Shown: positions 8,173 to 16,912 of the stretch, piece by piece
Layout: every line of letters starts with the position of its first letter
How positions within the stretch are numbered: the first letter of the stretch is position 1
Source of the DNA: Candidatus Nanosynbacter sp. TM7-074
Lineage (GTDB): Bacteria; Patescibacteriota; Saccharimonadia; Saccharimonadales; Saccharimonadaceae
NCBI RefSeq assembly: GCF_041006295.1
Contig: NZ_CP158487.1
Span: 653,649 to 717,648 of the forward strand
Direction of reading: 5' to 3'
Length of the DNA: 64,000 nucleotides
Made by a program: the position numbers and the translations under genes
The notes under the pieces: model-generated
Database searches by the model: none
What the model was told of the DNA's origin: nothing
The model's input: the letters and a program-made list of their open reading frames with translations, nothing else

Positions 8173-9594
8173 ATGAGAATTCACAGAAAAAAAGAAAAAG
8201 CTCAATCAAAAAAAATATTCATCATACTTACTCTAATAGCTACACTTATATTAACTATTTCTGGTGGAATATATTACTTTAGCCAATCACGTTCACAAAA
8301 AATAACCACCCCAACTGATGAAAAATATTATTTCACCGATTCGCGCTATTCTGGAATTCGCTCAAAATTCGTGACCAGAAATAATAAACGAGAAAAGGTG
8401 TCGATTGAATACCCAATTACTGAAAATCAAAAAATCAACCTCACTGTTGCTGAGGCAATTGATAAAATTGATCGTGATTTTCGCAGCACGGTCCTTTTAT
8501 CTACAGCATTTGACCGACCAATGACTGAGACTATCAGCTACCAAATTACTCACAACAACTCAGCATCTCTGTCGATTATCGTTAATATCAAGCAAGATAT
8601 GCACGGCGCGCATCCGGTGTCGTTGACACATTTTTGGACATTTGATAAAAAATCTGGTGAGATTATTAGCCTGGAAGATTTTACCGAGCGATCAGACGAG
8701 GCTATCGAAGCAATCATAAGCTACGCCAAGGATAATATTGCTCAGACAATTAAGAAGCGCGATAAACCAGAACTTGATCTTAACGGAATAATCACCAAAG
8801 AGGCTCTGTCTAATTTTGTTATTACTGATAATGGCAATAGTCTGACTTGGCCACTTGGCCAGGCATCGCTACTACCGTCATCCTATGGCGAGATGACCAT
8901 CACTGTGCCAATTTCTTCAGTCAGCAAATACCTACAAAATCCAACAGCTCGGAAACTAGCCAATGTTCCCAAGCCACCCGAGCCAAAGCCAGAACCAGCA
9001 CCTGCACCTACTGCGCCAGCACCTGCACCAACCACTGGCAATAAAGTGATTTCCTTGACGTTTGATGATGGACCAGGTCCATACACCGCGCACCTACTGG
9101 ACATCTTGGATCAGTATGGTGCGAAAGCGACGTTCTTCTTGATCGGCAGCAAGGTTTCTGGGCAAGCTAGTGTTGTACGCAGCATCCATGCACGCGGTCA
9201 TCAACTGGGTAATCACTCGTGGTCACATCCGGAACTACCTAAGCTATCAGTTGACCAAATTGCTGGCGAAATTGACCGTACTAACGAGGCCATCAGACAA
9301 GCCACTGGCGTCAAGCCAAGCATCTTACGACCACCTTACGGCGCCGTCAATGGTGTGGTTTTGGAGCAGCTTCGGGCGCGTGGCATGTCGTCAATCTTAT
9401 GGTCGGTCGACACGCGGGATTGGGCTGATCGCAATAGCCAGATTGTCTGTTCACGTGCCGTCGCTGGCGCTCGCCCTGGAGCCGTCATCTTGATGCACGA
9501 CATTCACCAAACGTCCGTCAATGCCGTACCGTGCATCCTCAGCGCGCTGAAGCAGCAGGGATATTCGTTCGTGACGATACAGCGGTTACATTAG
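8173..9594 (+). CDS. Peptidoglycan/polysaccharide N-deacetylase (PgdA-like)
   Basis: 473 residues with a lysine-rich start, one anchor helix (about 15-35) and an extracytoplasmic DUF3298-like domain (about 90-260, containing DMHGAHPVSLTHFWTFD). A Pro/Ala-rich linker (about 270-290) and a NodB homology domain (about 292-473) follow. NodB motifs seen: TFDDGP, the metal-binding histidines in NHSWSHPEL, RPPYGAVN, and the late LMHDIH. This is the arrangement of streptococcal PgdA, which removes acetyl groups from wall GlcNAc and confers lysozyme resistance. The enzyme could act on the cell's own wall or on a host glycan; sequence does not say. Confidence 0.9.
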   Translation: MRIHRKKEKAQSKKIFIILTLIATLILTISGGIYYFSQSRSQKITTPTDEKYYFTDSRYSGIRSKFVTRNNKREKVSIEYPITENQKINLTVAEAIDKIDRDFRSTVLLSTAFDRPMTETISYQITHNNSASLSIIVNIKQDMHGAHPVSLTHFWTFDKKSGEIISLEDFTERSDEAIEAIISYAKDNIAQTIKKRDKPELDLNGIITKEALSNFVITDNGNSLTWPLGQASLLPSSYGEMTITVPISSVSKYLQNPTARKLANVPKPPEPKPEPAPAPTAPAPAPTTGNKVISLTFDDGPGPYTAHLLDILDQYGAKATFFLIGSKVSGQASVVRSIHARGHQLGNHSWSHPELPKLSVDQIAGEIDRTNEAIRQATGVKPSILRPPYGAVNGVVLEQLRARGMSSILWSVDTRDWADRNSQIVCSRAVAGARPGAVILMHDIHQTSVNAVPCILSALKQQGYSFVTIQRLH

Positions 9595-9599
9595 TCCGC

Positions 9600-9821
9600 C
9601 TAATCAATCTCAAATATCTTGTATTTTGAAGATGCGCCACGCGCTAACTTTACCCGTGAAGGTGCCACACCAAAATATTTTGCCAACAACTTTCCTGCCG
9701 CTAGATTCGCTCGCCCTTCAATGGCTGGCGCCTTGGTGTAGATTGTCAGCGAACCATCATCGTTCGGGACGACTTCTTCGCGGTGGCGAGAGTTGGGTTT
9801 GAGATGGACGGAGATTTTCAT
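9600..9821 (-). CDS. DUF167 (YggU) family protein
   Basis: 73-residue small protein with the DUF167 pattern: MKISVHLKPNSR, then a GSLTIYTKAPAIEGRAN strand-helix and a LARGASSKYKIFEID end. The start at 9819-9821 is taken because the family begins with this strand; the frame is open further upstream but only as overlap with hsdR. It lies 10 nt downstream of hsdR and is probably co-transcribed with it. The function of the family is not established. Confidence 0.85.
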   Translation of the reverse strand: MKISVHLKPNSRHREEVVPNDDGSLTIYTKAPAIEGRANLAAGKLLAKYFGVAPSRVKLARGASSKYKIFEID

Positions 9822-9831
9822 AATTATTTTA

Positions 9832-12800
9832 TCAATCCAGCAAACTCGCTCCGCCGCCAGCGTCATACGCCGCGCGTTTTTGACTCCACTCGTTACCATA
9901 ACGCTTAGCTTGCTCCAATACCATATCAGTTGCCAATGTCTGTTGATCTGGTGGGTAGCCATATTTTGCCAACGTCTTTTTAACGTTAACTTTCAACTTT
10001 GCCTGAACATTCCTGCGCTCTGCCCAATCAATCGTCGCATCTCGACGAACTTGCTCTAGTAACACTTTTGCGATATCACGTAGCTGCGCGTCACCCAGTA
10101 CTTCACAAGCACTGCCATTTTCAACCAGCGCATCGTAAAAGATAATCTCATCCTCGCTGAGGCCATCAACCACTCCGTTCTCAACAGTCTGGCGAATTTT
10201 CTGTCCAATGTTGATTAATTCCTCAATCACCTGCGCTGCCTCAATCGTCCCATTTCTATACCGTGTCAAGGCTTGATTGAGCAAGTCAGAGAACTTGGTA
10301 TCCTTGGCATAATTCCTCGAAAATCGTAGTTTGATTTCATCAGCCAGCAGTTTTTGCAAAGCCTCCACCGCCAAATTCTTGCGCTCCATGTTACGAATTT
10401 CTGCCAGGAACTCATCGCTTAAAATCGACAATTCCGGCTTTTCCAGTCCTGCCGCCTCAAACACATCAACCACACTAACTGGCGCAATTGCTTTATCAAC
10501 AATTTGTTTCAGCGCACTGCGATATTCGGCATCAGTCACCACTGCCGAACTAGATACTTTCTCCAGCCGAGCTTTCACCGCCTGAAACAGCGCCACTTCT
10601 TCGCGAATTTTCAGCGCCTCAGGCCTCGGCATCGCCAATGCAAAGGCCTTGCTTAGTTCTAAGACATGCTGCTTCAACCGCTTCTCACCATCTTCCAACC
10701 CTAAAATATATTCCTCTGCATCCAAGATAATTTGTAGCTGTTGGTCGGTTGGTGCAGTAAAATATCGCTGGTAGTCAAAGTTACCAAACAAATCGTGCAC
10801 TACCTCATAGCGCATCTGCATCTGTGCCACCGCCTCAGCAATGTCAAGCTGTGGTACGCCTTGACCACCGCTCCGTGTATAGTCAGAAATAGCATCGCGC
10901 AGCGCCCCTGCCACACCCAGATAGTCAACCACCAAACCGCCGGTTTTCCCAGGAAACACTCGATTCACCCTGGCAATCGCTTGCATCAAATTATGCCCTT
11001 TGAGCGGTTTATCCAGATACATGGTGTGCATGTTCGGCACATCAAATCCTGTCAGCCACATGTCACATACAATCACCAATTCAAGCGGATCGTTCGGATC
11101 TTTGATGCGCTTTTCGATCGCCTTTACCCGCTGCTTGTTACGAATGTGCGGCTGCAGGTAGTCAGGGTCGCTAGCACTACCAGTAATAATTACTTTTATC
11201 GCACCGCGTGCGTCATCGTCACTGTGCCAATCCGGCCGATACGCCACAATTTTTTCATACAAATCTGCCGCAATACCACGACTCATCGTCACGATCATAC
11301 CTTTACCACTCAGGGCACTTTGCCGAGCCTCAAAGTGCTCAATGATGTCCAGGGCGATAGTATTTAGCCGCTCGCTATTGCCGACGATGGCTTCTTTTTG
11401 CGCATACTCAGCCTTCAGCGCGTCTTGACGACTCAATTCTTCGCCCTCCAGCAAATCATCAACTTCCTTATCCAGCCACTGCCGCGTTGCCTCATCCATA
11501 TTCAAATCAACCAGCCGGCTCTCATAATAAATCGGCACCGTTGCACCATCTTTCACTGCCTGCTCGACGTCATAAATATCGATATAGTCGCCAAACACCG
11601 CTGGCGTTGACTTGTCATCCGTTTCAATCGGCGTACCCGTAAAGCCAATATAGCTCGCACCCGGCAAGGCATCGCGCATATACTTAGCGTAACCATACAC
11701 CAATTGGGCGTCGCTGGATCGGACATGCGCCTTCAAGCCATATTGACTGCGGTGCGCCTCATCTGCCATCACGATGACATTGCGGCGATCGGTCAAAATT
11801 GGCAATTTATCCTCGTCATCCTCAGGCGAGAATTTTTGGATTGTTGTGAAGATAATCCCACCTGCTTCGCGCTGCAACAGCTTCCTGAGTTCACTCCGTG
11901 AATTAGCTTGCTTTGGATCTTCTCCCAGTAGCTCGCGACAGGCACTAAACGTACCGAATAATTGACCATCAAGATCATTGCGGTCAGTCACCACCACGAT
12001 GGTCGGGTTATGCAAATCGCGCGACTTCATCAGCTTGCCAGTATAAAACACCATACTCAATCTCTTGCCCGACCCTTGCGTATGCCAGACTACGCCAGCC
12101 CGCTGGTCGCCGCGTTCACCACTAGCCGCCAGCGTCCGATCAAGTGCCTTATTCACCACCCAATATTGATGATAAGCAGCAACTTTTTTGATCAATTTGT
12201 CACCATCACTACGCTCAAACACGATAAAATTCTGCACTATATCCAGCAAGCGCTCAGGTGTGCACGCACCACACAGCAACATTTCCAGCATTGGCACATT
12301 GCCAACTTCCTTCTCGCCATCAATCGTCTTCCACGGCATCATTCGCTCCAGCGGACTGGTGATTGTACCCATCTCCGCCTCTAGCCCATCGCTCGTTACG
12401 CACAATTCATTAAAACGGAACAGATCACTAATCTCTCGCTTATACGTCTGGATTTGCTGATACGCTGCCGCTAAATCCGCCTTCGTATCGGCCGCATTTT
12501 TTAGTTCAATCACCACCAGCGGCAAGCCATTCACAAATAGTACAATGTCCGGCCGGCGATTATAGTCACCCTGCAGAACCGTCAGCTGATTGACCGCCGC
12601 AAAATCATTGTTTTTTGGCGAGGTAAAATCAACTACCCGCACAATATCGTGTTTCACTTCGCCGCTCGATGTGCGGTATTGCACCGGCACACCAGCCACC
12701 AGCAATTGATGAAACTCGTGATTATTCTCGATTAAGCTCGGTTTACTAATCTGCGTCAAACGCCGCGTCGCTTCATTCAAGGCTGGTTCTGGAATGTGCG

Positions 12801-12966
12801 GATTGAGCCGCACCAAAGCATTGTATAGCCGCCCAGGCAATACCACCTGCCGCAGCTCACGCTCAGCCATAGCACCATCCGGACCAATATCTGGTCCGTG
12901 AAGAATTTGCCAGCCGAGATTAGCCAGGATATCAAGTGCGTATTGTTCGATTTGGGATTCGGTCAT
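9832..12966 (-). CDS. hsdR: Type I restriction enzyme R subunit with altered Walker A
   Basis: 1044-residue motor and nuclease subunit of a type I restriction-modification complex. The N-terminal nuclease domain shows PDIVLFVNG followed by VVIELKN (the PD..ExK site). An SF2 translocase follows with a DEAH box (MADEAHRSQYG), GFTGTPIE and QAIARVNR, and a C-terminal helical region. The ATP-binding loop reads HTQGSGKRLS, where SF2 enzymes have Ser or Thr directly after the Lys; an Arg (codon AGA) here may impair ATP binding. It is separated from hsdM/hsdS by about 2.8 kb of other genes. The promoter is unclear: TATACT and TATAGT lie 18 and 11 nt before the ATG. Confidence 0.95.
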   Translation of the reverse strand: MTESQIEQYALDILANLGWQILHGPDIGPDGAMAERELRQVVLPGRLYNALVRLNPHIPEPALNEATRRLTQISKPSLIENNHEFHQLLVAGVPVQYRTSSGEVKHDIVRVVDFTSPKNNDFAAVNQLTVLQGDYNRRPDIVLFVNGLPLVVIELKNAADTKADLAAAYQQIQTYKREISDLFRFNELCVTSDGLEAEMGTITSPLERMMPWKTIDGEKEVGNVPMLEMLLCGACTPERLLDIVQNFIVFERSDGDKLIKKVAAYHQYWVVNKALDRTLAASGERGDQRAGVVWHTQGSGKRLSMVFYTGKLMKSRDLHNPTIVVVTDRNDLDGQLFGTFSACRELLGEDPKQANSRSELRKLLQREAGGIIFTTIQKFSPEDDEDKLPILTDRRNVIVMADEAHRSQYGLKAHVRSSDAQLVYGYAKYMRDALPGASYIGFTGTPIETDDKSTPAVFGDYIDIYDVEQAVKDGATVPIYYESRLVDLNMDEATRQWLDKEVDDLLEGEELSRQDALKAEYAQKEAIVGNSERLNTIALDIIEHFEARQSALSGKGMIVTMSRGIAADLYEKIVAYRPDWHSDDDARGAIKVIITGSASDPDYLQPHIRNKQRVKAIEKRIKDPNDPLELVIVCDMWLTGFDVPNMHTMYLDKPLKGHNLMQAIARVNRVFPGKTGGLVVDYLGVAGALRDAISDYTRSGGQGVPQLDIAEAVAQMQMRYEVVHDLFGNFDYQRYFTAPTDQQLQIILDAEEYILGLEDGEKRLKQHVLELSKAFALAMPRPEALKIREEVALFQAVKARLEKVSSSAVVTDAEYRSALKQIVDKAIAPVSVVDVFEAAGLEKPELSILSDEFLAEIRNMERKNLAVEALQKLLADEIKLRFSRNYAKDTKFSDLLNQALTRYRNGTIEAAQVIEELINIGQKIRQTVENGVVDGLSEDEIIFYDALVENGSACEVLGDAQLRDIAKVLLEQVRRDATIDWAERRNVQAKLKVNVKKTLAKYGYPPDQQTLATDMVLEQAKRYGNEWSQKRAAYDAGGGASLLD

Positions 12967-13035
12967 ACGTATTGTCTACTATAAAGTATAATTTCCAAAC
13001 TTTGGGACTATTGTAGCACAAGTCAACCTTGACCC

Positions 13036-13677
13036 CTACGCCATCTTCACTACAGCAACCGCCTTAGCGGCTATGCTGTACGCGCTCAAATTGTTTATAT
13101 CTTGCTCGCTAATGACTATAGGTGGCAGATCCTCTGTAGACTCTGATTCTAAAATAATTTGCCGGTTCTTAGTATCTTTGCGGAATTTCTTAAGATTTGC
13201 CGCTCCGCCAATAATCGAAATAACATGATCACCGTTCTTTGGACAGTAATTATCTTTCTTTCGAGCAATAACATAATCCCCATTATCAACAGATCTGCCT
13301 CCAATGTCAGCCTTATTCATAGAATTGCCAGAGGCTTTTAAAGCAAAGAGATTACTTACATCAGCCGCTCCAATAACGGAAGGTGAAATCTCTAAATAGC
13401 TTTGAATTCTATCTTCGGCAAGTGCCGTAGCGTCACCACAGTTCACCTCTCCATAATATGGAATCTTTATCAACCCTTCTAGTCCACTAGAGATAGCCTT
13501 AGTTATTGAACCATCTGATTTAGCGGTTAGTAAACCTTTTTCTATAAGTTTGTCAATGGCATACTTTACTCGATATGGGTGATCGACACCCAGCATCTTA
13601 GACAGCCTATAGTAGGTAATAGAACCTAAATCTTTTGTTTCTGCTATCTCTAAAACTTTTGCTTGAATATCATTCAT
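13036..13677 (-). CDS. LexA/UmuD-like S24 autoproteolytic transcriptional repressor
   Basis: 213 residues. The N-terminal helix-turn-helix (about 1-60) contains TYYRLSKMLGVDHPYRVKYAIDKLIEKGLL. The C-terminal S24 peptidase domain has a UmuD-like Cys-Gly cleavage site (Cys80-Gly81 in GEVNCGDA), a nucleophile Ser119 (KASGNSMN) and a Lys at 163/164 (NLKKFRK). Such proteins self-cleave when RecA is activated by DNA damage. The ATG at 13677 is chosen because the frame upstream gives a hydrophobic, unrelated extension and because an AGTGTA complement (TACACT) stands 7 nt away. It is divergent from the unknown 13940 gene and upstream of hsdR, so it may govern either or both. Confidence 0.87.
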   Translation of the reverse strand: MNDIQAKVLEIAETKDLGSITYYRLSKMLGVDHPYRVKYAIDKLIEKGLLTAKSDGSITKAISSGLEGLIKIPYYGEVNCGDATALAEDRIQSYLEISPSVIGAADVSNLFALKASGNSMNKADIGGRSVDNGDYVIARKKDNYCPKNGDHVISIIGGAANLKKFRKDTKNRQIILESESTEDLPPIVISEQDINNLSAYSIAAKAVAVVKMA

Positions 13678-13720
13678 TATTTTAAGTGTAACACACAAAG
13701 CACAGATTGTACAAATTACA

Positions 13721-13760
13721 ATGCAAACGACTTGCATATATTAAATAATCGTAATATACT
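13721..13760 (+). promoter_or_regulatory. Promoter of the 13940 gene with candidate repressor operator
   Basis: TTGCAT (13732-13737), a 17-nt spacer and TATACT (13755-13760) form a plausible sigma-70-type promoter. The -35 is the right arm of an inverted repeat ATGCAA-N5-TTGCAT (13721-13737), a natural operator for the divergently encoded S24 repressor. Both elements are visible; repression is inference. Confidence 0.55.
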
Positions 13761-13795
13761 TAAATCAACGCTTCATCAAAATAAAGATAAGGCGG

Positions 13796-13878
13796 AGTTT
13801 TCGGAGGGTAAACTTCGAAAAAGACACCAGCGTGGTAACTGGTGTCTGAGTACATAGCTTTTCCATCCCTATGTACTC
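13796..13878 (+). ncRNA. Structured 5' leader with tandem hairpins upstream of the 13940 gene
   Basis: Three potential stem-loops follow each other in the untranslated leader. A weak GGAGTTT/AAACTTC stem has a loop carrying GGAGGG. A perfect 9-bp stem AGACACCAG/CTGGTGTCT lies at 13822-13847. A perfect 10-bp stem GAGTACATAG/CTATGTACTC lies at 13848-13878, directly abutting it. No U-tract follows, so these are not simple terminators. They could be a cis-regulatory RNA, a stabilising leader, or a separate small RNA. No known riboswitch was recognised. Confidence 0.5.
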
Positions 13879-13939
13879 CTTATGTTATCACAAATAAATA
13901 ACTTAAGCCATATCGGGCAGTTCATAAGGAGGAAAACCA

Positions 13940-14656
13940 ATGAACAAAACGACCTTGGGCGACTCAGCCCTCAACCTATCAATATTAAAGCAGCACACGA
14001 CTGTCGTCGTCGAGCCAACATCACAAATGGGCGGAACATATGACTCGGCTGAGATAACGACTGTCTTCACAGTCAACAACGACCAAGAGCGTGAGGTAGA
14101 ATTCATCCTACCCTACTCAACGGTCAAGTTCAGCGCATCAATTGCTGTTATCTCAGCTGGAGAGCAAGCTTATAGTGAGCGGATAGCACAAGTGGGTCGT
14201 ATAAAAGGTGATCTATCCAGGATCAAGCCATACTTACAAAAGATTGGCCTATCCGAGGACCAATACGACACTGACAAAGAGCTAAAGTCTATAGCCAAAC
14301 AGTTTAGAGCTGGAAAGCTGAAGTTACCGCAAGGACAGGTAACTATCAAAATTCAACTGTCAGCCGTCATTGATGAAATCACCGACGAAGATGGAGTGAA
14401 GCGCTATTCATTTAAAGCCTACTCCCCACTACCAGCGTTTAGTATGGCTGGCGGTAGGGTGCCGCTGACACTCACGGCCCTATTCAAGGGAGACGAGGTC
14501 ATCAGGCCACAAGATATCACCTACAACATCACTAATCCCTTTGGTGATGGTACAAATCCAGTGACGGAGCTACCAAATCAACAACTCGGCGAAGATATTA
14601 CTTTCTTCTGGAAGTGGCAGACTGACCCAGTGGTTGAATTTACTTATCGCTATTAA
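13940..14656 (+). CDS. Hypothetical protein in the defence island
   Basis: 238 residues, not recognised. Mostly predicted beta structure with alternating hydrophobic patterns (TTVFTVNN, VEFILPYSTVKFSASIAV, VTIKIQLSAVIDEI, VPLTLTALFKG), an acidic helical insert around 85-125, no signal peptide and no cysteines. A strong AAGGAGG precedes the ATG. It is the only gene on the plus strand between 9.6 and 29 kb. It is divergent from the S24 repressor and separated from Shedu by a bidirectional terminator. Position suggests an accessory or regulated effector of the island; nothing in the sequence proves a function. Confidence 0.75.
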   Translation: MNKTTLGDSALNLSILKQHTTVVVEPTSQMGGTYDSAEITTVFTVNNDQEREVEFILPYSTVKFSASIAVISAGEQAYSERIAQVGRIKGDLSRIKPYLQKIGLSEDQYDTDKELKSIAKQFRAGKLKLPQGQVTIKIQLSAVIDEITDEDGVKRYSFKAYSPLPAFSMAGGRVPLTLTALFKGDEVIRPQDITYNITNPFGDGTNPVTELPNQQLGEDITFFWKWQTDPVVEFTYRY

Positions 14657-14671
14657 CTCACAGTTAGACAG

Positions 14672-14715
14672 TATTAAGGTCAAGCCAAAATATGTGCTTG
14701 ACCTTAATATTTTAT
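14672..14715. terminator. Bidirectional rho-independent terminator
   Basis: A 14-bp perfect stem (TATTAAGGTCAAGC at 14672-14685 paired with 14696-14709) with a 10-nt loop lies between the convergent 13940 gene and the Shedu gene. On the plus strand it is followed by TTTTAT. Confidence 0.8.
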
Positions 14716-15797
14716 AGCTCTAAGCCCTCAGATGAGCCCAAGATAAACTTAGCTCTTTCATAAAGCTCATCATAAGTAATAATTTCAGGATTGTGTAGGC
14801 TCTGTCTAAGCCTTTCGAACGAGTTGCGCTTGTCACGGTCTTCACTAAGCTGAGACAATTTGCCAGCTACAACTATACCTTTTGGAGACACTGTATAAAT
14901 ATGTTCTTGCATCATAGTCTCTGTATTTGCAAGATTTTGAGAACCTTCAATCTCCCATGTCGCAGCATTAATCTGAACTTGAGAAATAGCACCCGATAAC
15001 TCATTGCTCATTCCCCATGCTCCATTCCTATATTGCCCACTCTGAAGTAGCAGCGTTGAAGGCTTTTTAATTTCGACCAAACAAGTAAACTTTATATCAG
15101 CCTCACTATTCATCAAAAAATCACCTCTCTGCCCACCAGCTCCAGATACTGATCTACCACCATAATCCGGCTGCGATTGATGTATATTTAGTATTTGATA
15201 CTTCAATCCATAACCAAATATCCATTGATTTTTCTCAAAGAAATTTTGCCAATCACCCTCGCCCCAGTCGTCATTATTGAGATGATCCTCAAATACACTA
15301 AGGGAGTCCTGACGCTTTTTGTGAATACGATTTTCAACAAAGTTTGACACAAAGTCAGAATCGATACTTTCCAGAGCACTCCAAAAATCATCTCCTGAAT
15401 CCAAAAGTTTTCTTATTACTGTGGCTCTATTCTCGTCAGTAATTACGAGAGCATTAGCATTTACAACCGTGAAATGATTCTCACCATATCTCACGCCTCT
15501 ATCTTGAAGGAGTTGAGCTAATTTTGAAATTTCCTCATACAACTTAGCCAACGTTTCTGTCTTCATTTCTATCTTCACGCCGTCATTCTCGTTTAACTGA
15601 TTAAAATTCAGCGGAACAGGTTCTATCAGCTCGCCATTAGACCTCTTACGAAATCGTATTATATCTCCCCTTATCCCATTTCGATGAATCATAGGGCGAA
15701 ATACTATTCTAGTCCTGGGAGAATCGTCAATAATAATATCATTAACTTCAGCCACACCGGCGACTACGCTACGAGTTATAATCGTATCATTGTTCAT
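14712..15797 (-). CDS. Shedu (SduA/DUF4263) anti-phage nuclease
   Basis: 361 residues. The C-terminal half (about 175-350) matches the Shedu DUF4263 nuclease: DWQNFFEKNQWIFGYGL, then GGQRGDFLMN with Asp226, the LVEIKKPST strand with Glu242/Lys244 (PD-(D/E)XK core), NELSGAISQV, and a KGIVVAG...RLRQSLHNPEIITYDEL tail. The N-terminal part (1-170) is a variable sensor-like domain, as in other Shedu proteins. The ATG overlaps the hsdS stop (ATGA), so it is part of the restriction operon, not a stand-alone system. Shedu proteins are known to protect against phage by DNA cleavage. Confidence 0.88.
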   Translation of the reverse strand: MNNDTIITRSVVAGVAEVNDIIIDDSPRTRIVFRPMIHRNGIRGDIIRFRKRSNGELIEPVPLNFNQLNENDGVKIEMKTETLAKLYEEISKLAQLLQDRGVRYGENHFTVVNANALVITDENRATVIRKLLDSGDDFWSALESIDSDFVSNFVENRIHKKRQDSLSVFEDHLNNDDWGEGDWQNFFEKNQWIFGYGLKYQILNIHQSQPDYGGRSVSGAGGQRGDFLMNSEADIKFTCLVEIKKPSTLLLQSGQYRNGAWGMSNELSGAISQVQINAATWEIEGSQNLANTETMMQEHIYTVSPKGIVVAGKLSQLSEDRDKRNSFERLRQSLHNPEIITYDELYERAKFILGSSEGLEL

Positions 15798-16912
15798 ACT
15801 TTAATCTCTCCAGAAATTAGTTTTGGTAAAAGTGATTCTCTAATATTAACAAGCGATTCAATTTGCTCCTCATTCTCACGATACTGGGCAAATAGCGAGT
15901 TAACCAAGTTACAAAATTTAATTACAAGGTCATCTGGTGGTATAGAAATCACTAGACTATTCATTGCCCTTTGGTTAATTTTAAGCTGAACAGCCCCACT
16001 TACCAAAGATTGGACGTTCGTTTTTGCTAATAATAGGTAAAGGTACTCAACTGTAAAAGGGTGTTTTGCCTGTATTATATGTGCGTGATTATTAACCCAA
16101 AATCTACCCCAAACATACTGAAGATATGGTGCGCCATCACTACGCATGACACTGCCATCCTCGGCAAGTAATAGGTAAGTTCCGTCAAACAAGTAATCGT
16201 TAACGTGATCCATGACTGATGTTGCACCAAAATACCTATAATCTCCTTGCATTTTAGCCCTTTGCCTAGAAGATAGAGGTTTGCGCTTTGAGTCAAAATT
16301 TACGACAATATCACCAAGCGTTCCACTTTCCCAACTCTTCGCCTCAGGATTATCAACAAAATAGTGGCGAAAGAGGGTTTGTCCGAGCTGCTCGAGAGTT
16401 TCGTTCATGCGGCGATTGAGCTCGATTTTTTCATCAAGACTACCGAGGATATTGGCAATCTTCTTTTGGGTAACTATACTAGGTATACTGACATTGACAA
16501 CATCAAAAGTTCTACGAGTTATAGTATTAAACACACCACCATGCGATTGCCTTCTTAAATCATTGACGGACTTCTTTAAGAGATAATAAAGAAAATCTTG
16601 GTCCACTCCTGTCCTTGCTCTAATTCCATAACAAGATTGATTAAAGGCCATTGGTCGCTTCAGTTGAGCCAATTCACCCACGGTCCCACGTGCAGATATG
16701 ACTATGTCTCCACTTTTTAGTAACTTTGTACTAGAATTCTCCAGCCCAAGATTAGTGATTGTTTTTTCAGCTTTATCTACCCAACGTCTGTCGCCCCCAA
16801 AATCAGCCACAGACAGCCACGGTATATCACCATTCCAAAACTCTGGTTTTGATGTTTTTGGAGTGCCGCCGCCTATAAGCTCAATTATATCACTTAAAAC
16901 AACTGCTCTCAT
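15794..16912 (-). CDS. hsdS: Type I restriction-modification specificity subunit
   Basis: 372-residue DNA-recognition subunit with two target-recognition domains. TRD1 (about 1-150) shows GGGTPKTSKPEFWNGDIPW and the typical NQSCYGIRA. A central conserved helix follows (IPSIVTQKKIANILGSLDEKIELNRRMNETLEQ). TRD2 (about 190-330) ends with LKINQRAMNSLVISIPP and a distal helix (NIRESLLPKLISGEI). Two full TRDs imply a bipartite target. It overlaps the upstream GHKL gene (TAATG) and the downstream Shedu gene (ATGA), so both accessory genes are coupled to it. Confidence 0.93.
   Translation of the reverse strand: MRAVVLSDIIELIGGGTPKTSKPEFWNGDIPWLSVADFGGDRRWVDKAEKTITNLGLENSSTKLLKSGDIVISARGTVGELAQLKRPMAFNQSCYGIRARTGVDQDFLYYLLKKSVNDLRRQSHGGVFNTITRRTFDVVNVSIPSIVTQKKIANILGSLDEKIELNRRMNETLEQLGQTLFRHYFVDNPEAKSWESGTLGDIVVNFDSKRKPLSSRQRAKMQGDYRYFGATSVMDHVNDYLFDGTYLLLAEDGSVMRSDGAPYLQYVWGRFWVNNHAHIIQAKHPFTVEYLYLLLAKTNVQSLVSGAVQLKINQRAMNSLVISIPPDDLVIKFCNLVNSLFAQYRENEEQIESLVNIRESLLPKLISGEIKV

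Noticed and set aside
4584..9834. Genetic code 25 (UGA as Gly) seen in some other Patescibacteria
   Set aside because: TGA is the natural stop of the CVPC protein, hsdR and other genes, exactly where the families end or overlap the next start.
10741..11367. Long open frame antisense to hsdR on the plus strand, and similar ones opposite nrdD and the ABC permease
   Set aside because: They have no recognisable domain or ribosome-binding site and mirror the codon bias of clearly real genes on the other strand.
13036..13677. S24 repressor as evidence of a prophage
   Set aside because: No integrase, terminase, capsid or tail gene was found around it; the neighbours are defence genes.
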